From assembly GCF_000719345.1 (NCBI RefSeq), contig NZ_JOFX01000104.1:1-6107 (forward strand): a DNA stretch of 6,107 bases, read 5' to 3'. The notes under the pieces were generated by a model. It was not told where the DNA came from and made no database searches. It was given only the letters and a program-made list of their open reading frames with translations. Source of the stretch: Streptomyces sp. NRRL F-2664. Its GTDB lineage: Bacteria > Actinomycetota > Actinomycetes > Streptomycetales > Streptomycetaceae. Shown in pieces: positions 4,562-6,107 of this stretch. Both the position numbers and the translations under genes were made by a program. Every line of letters begins with the position of its first letter. Within the stretch, counting starts at the first letter, position 1.

Positions 4562-5719
4562 TTGCTTACCAAAAATGGATATGCGGTTGCGGCAGTTTTT
4601 GTGGCTATGGCTGCCGTCGGAAACCAAGGAGCTGCAGCGGCCGCTCCGAAGCACCAGCACCCAAGCGGATCCAACCATCGGATCAGCGTCGCTTGCAACG
4701 AGGCAGCGCTCGTCGCGGCGATCAACAGTGCCAACAATGACGGAGGAGGAACTATCGACCTAGCTGCCCGATGCAATTACGTCATCACCACCAATCACGG
4801 GGGGGCAGAGGACGGCCTTCCAGCGATTACGTCCCCGGTAGTGATCAACGGTCGCGATGCGACCATTATTCGCTCAAGCGCCGCGGAGACCCAGTTCCGC
4901 TTGATTCGCGTAGCAAACACCCCCAACTCCTTCCTCAGCCTAAATAATACCACTATCCGAAACGGCTCCGCTAACGCTGGGGGTGGAATTTTGAATGACG
5001 GGCGACTCGAAACACAAAATTCTACTTTCTATCAAAACCGGGCAACCGGAGACGGCGGCGCCCTCCACAACACCGGGATTGCGAGTATTCGCAACACTGT
5101 CTTTCAGCAGAATCTGAGCGGCTTCTTCGGGGGAGGGATTGAGAACGCCGTTTCAGGCACCCTGACTGTCAGGGGTGGAGCCATCAGTGGAAACCAGGCA
5201 GTAGGCGGAGGGGGCGGGGTGACGAATTTTGGTACGGCTGATTTCACGGGCACGAGCATCTCGCAGAACAGGGCAGAAACTGGAGGAGGGATTTTTCAAT
5301 CCAGCGCGAACGCTAAATTGACCATGCGGTCCGGTGCGGTGACGCGCAATATCGCTACCGGAACCGCTGGCGGGGGGATCGACAACCGAGATGTCACCAG
5401 CACTGTCCAGCTAATTTCTACCGAGGTCTCATACAATCACGCGAACGGAAGGGGAGTGGGTGGCGGCATCAACACGGACGGCCCGCTCACCCTTGACCGC
5501 AGCCGAATTGTGTACAACACGGCCACGGGTGCGGGTGGCGGCATCCGAACAACCAATACCGCGAATATTACATCGACTCGCATTACGGATAACACCGCGG
5601 GCAATGGCGGCGGCATTGCGAACGAAAATGGCAATGTAAACCTGACGAGGAGCATCGTCACCGCGAACACTCCGAACAACTGCATCCCCGCCGGAAGCGT
5701 GCCCAACTGCGTGGGATAG
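4562..5719 (+). CDS. Secreted right-handed parallel beta-helix repeat protein
   Basis: The protein is 385 residues from TTG 4562. I prefer this start because a compact Sec signal peptide follows directly (LLTKNGY, hydrophobic AVAAVFVAMAAVG, then AAAAA before APKH) and a purine-rich GAGAGACGGGA lies 7-8 bases upstream. ATG 4490 or TTG 4478 are in-frame alternatives adding 24 or 28 residues without a better RBS. The mature N-terminal part has CNEAALVAAINSAN, the usual entry to polymorphic-outer-membrane-type and pectate-lyase-like beta-helices. At least eight GGGI/GGAL/GGGV turns follow at intervals of about 24-35 residues (near 140, 175, 200, 226, 251, 280, 310, 336 and 360), each preceded by an N-x-A-type turn: one coil per repeat. 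The C-terminus is TPNNCIPAGSVPNCVG, with two cysteines that probably cap the helix. It likely acts outside the cell as a surface or carbohydrate-contacting protein; no catalytic residues can be assigned. AT-ending codons are more common than in its neighbours, suggesting separate ancestry. Confidence 0.88.
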   Translation: MLTKNGYAVAAVFVAMAAVGNQGAAAAAPKHQHPSGSNHRISVACNEAALVAAINSANNDGGGTIDLAARCNYVITTNHGGAEDGLPAITSPVVINGRDATIIRSSAAETQFRLIRVANTPNSFLSLNNTTIRNGSANAGGGILNDGRLETQNSTFYQNRATGDGGALHNTGIASIRNTVFQQNLSGFFGGGIENAVSGTLTVRGGAISGNQAVGGGGGVTNFGTADFTGTSISQNRAETGGGIFQSSANAKLTMRSGAVTRNIATGTAGGGIDNRDVTSTVQLISTEVSYNHANGRGVGGGINTDGPLTLDRSRIVYNTATGAGGGIRTTNTANITSTRITDNTAGNGGGIANENGNVNLTRSIVTANTPNNCIPAGSVPNCVG

Positions 5720-5727
5720 GCAGGGTG

Positions 5728-5847
5728 TTAGGCTCCCCCGACATAATGGGCGCCGAACCGGTCGCGCAGGTTGCGCGCCGCCACGTCGAGGGAGTTCACC
5801 GGCGCAGCGGCCTCCGCCGGCACCTGCGCCAGTCCGATCCGATCCGA
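5728..5847 (-). pseudogene. Possible C-terminal tail of an unknown gene
   Basis: On the minus strand 39 codons are open between an in-frame TGA (5848-5850) and the TAA at 5728-5730. They include AEAAAPVNSLDVAARNLRDR followed by FGAHYVGGA. Composition and residue pattern look like genuine protein (an amphipathic helix, then a short end), more so than the other frames. I do not recognise the family. If real, it is a truncated 3' end converging on the beta-helix gene, with only 8 bases between the two stop codons. It could also be a chance open frame. Confidence 0.3.
5763..5777 (+). terminator. Short GC-rich hairpin after the beta-helix gene
   Basis: CGCGCA (5763-5768) and TGCGCG (5772-5777) are perfect inverse complements with a 3-base loop, 43 bases beyond the beta-helix stop. 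A second stem, GGCGCAG (5801-5807) with CTGCGCC (5824-5830), follows. Neither has a U-tract, so a termination role is only possible. Confidence 0.25.
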
Positions 5848-5850
5848 TCA

Positions 5851-6074
5851 TTCGCCACATGCCTCCCAAAGGTCAGCGAGCACTCCTTCCCGCAGAACGA
5901 CGAAAACAGGGAGGAGACACACGCCGTAACCACAGACTGCGAGCGCGGATCCCCCGGCCTGACGCGGACCTCTTCCCTCGGCTATCGCGTGGAAAGACAC
6001 CTCATGCAGTTACTGAGCTTTGCGGGTTGTCGTCGGGTGGTGACGGTTCATGATCCTTGCGGTATCCCGGTGGT
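5851..6074. other. No gene recognised; upstream region of the IS630-like element
   Basis: No supported gene is visible. GATCCGATCCGATC at 5836-5849, just before this region, is a short 5-bp tandem repeat. The right part (about 6020-6074) precedes the IS630-type start codon and should contain the left end of that element, but its terminal inverted repeat cannot be defined because the partner end is outside the window. The open frames here have no recognisable domain. Confidence 0.35.
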
Positions 6075-6107
6075 ATGCGTTATCCGAAGGGTGGGGGCCT
6101 GACCGCT
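6075..6107 (+). CDS. IS630-family transposase, 5' end only (cut by window end)
   Basis: Eleven codons, MRYPKGGGLTA, run from ATG 6075 to the end of the window. MRYP(Q/K)GGGLTA is a common opening of actinobacterial IS630-family transposases, which continue with a winged helix-turn-helix domain and a DDE (Tc1/mariner-like) catalytic domain. The preceding GGTATCCCGGTGGT offers only a weak ribosome binding site. The motif is short and glycine-rich, so the call rests on recognition of this opening and needs the sequence beyond 6107 to be certain. Whether the element is intact cannot be judged. Confidence 0.6.
   Translation, partial: MRYPKGGGLTA

Noticed and set aside
5160..5660. Repeated GGCGGGGG-like DNA in the beta-helix gene as a CRISPR or satellite array
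   Set aside because: The similarity comes from codons for the GGGI turns of successive protein coils. Units vary in length and sequence, and there are no constant repeats with unique spacers.
1..6107. Defence system, toxin-antitoxin, biosynthetic cluster, tRNA or rRNA
   Set aside because: No nuclease, helicase, reverse transcriptase, antitoxin, biosynthetic enzyme or structural RNA signature was found on either strand.

Overview
The window reads as DNA from a high-GC actinomycete, most probably Streptomyces or a close relative. The base composition, GTG/TTG starts and the flavour of the transposase remnants all fit. It looks like an accessory region, such as a chromosome arm, island or plasmid. 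Only two genes appear intact, both encoding predicted secreted proteins. Nearly everything else is a dense mosaic of broken mobile elements and gene ends. All family names come from reading the translations by eye; no database search was possible.

Layout. 1-111: no gene, possibly the outer end of an IS. 112-246 (-): C-terminal end of an ISL3-family transposase. 248-690 (-): terminus and C-terminal half of an IS6-family transposase with one frameshift. 692-757 (+): a short piece from an earlier part of an IS6 transposase, in the opposite orientation. 759-877 (+): a piece of another DDE-type transposase. 933-970: inverted repeat, a plausible terminator for the next gene. 987-1910 (-): intact secreted CAP-domain-like protein with a GTG start and good RBS. 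1911-2205: leader and intergenic DNA with a hairpin. 2206-2292 (-): 29-codon remnant resembling the N-terminus of an ATP-dependent DNA ligase. 2482-2887 (-): frameshifted C-terminal end of a SpoIIE-type PP2C phosphatase. 2884-4070 (+): nearly full-length but decayed IS256-family transposase, including a 35-bp tandem duplication. 4071-4437: unassigned coding-like debris ending near a motif that resembles the IS terminus at 251-281. 4562-5719 (+): intact secreted right-handed beta-helix protein. 5728-5847 (-): possible tail of an unknown gene. 5851-6074: nothing recognisable. 6075-6107 (+): first 11 codons of a probable IS630-family transposase, cut by the window end.

The genes do not form an operon or pathway. 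The picture is repeated IS insertion, deletion and inversion around two exported-protein genes that have kept full reading frames and signal peptides. No CRISPR array, tRNA, rRNA, toxin-antitoxin pair, defence module or biosynthetic cluster was seen. I do not find convincing evidence of a new multi-gene system. The most interesting items are the divergent CAP protein, the beta-helix protein, the frame-compensating 35-bp duplication, and the paired IS-end-like motifs at 251-281 and 4370-4400.
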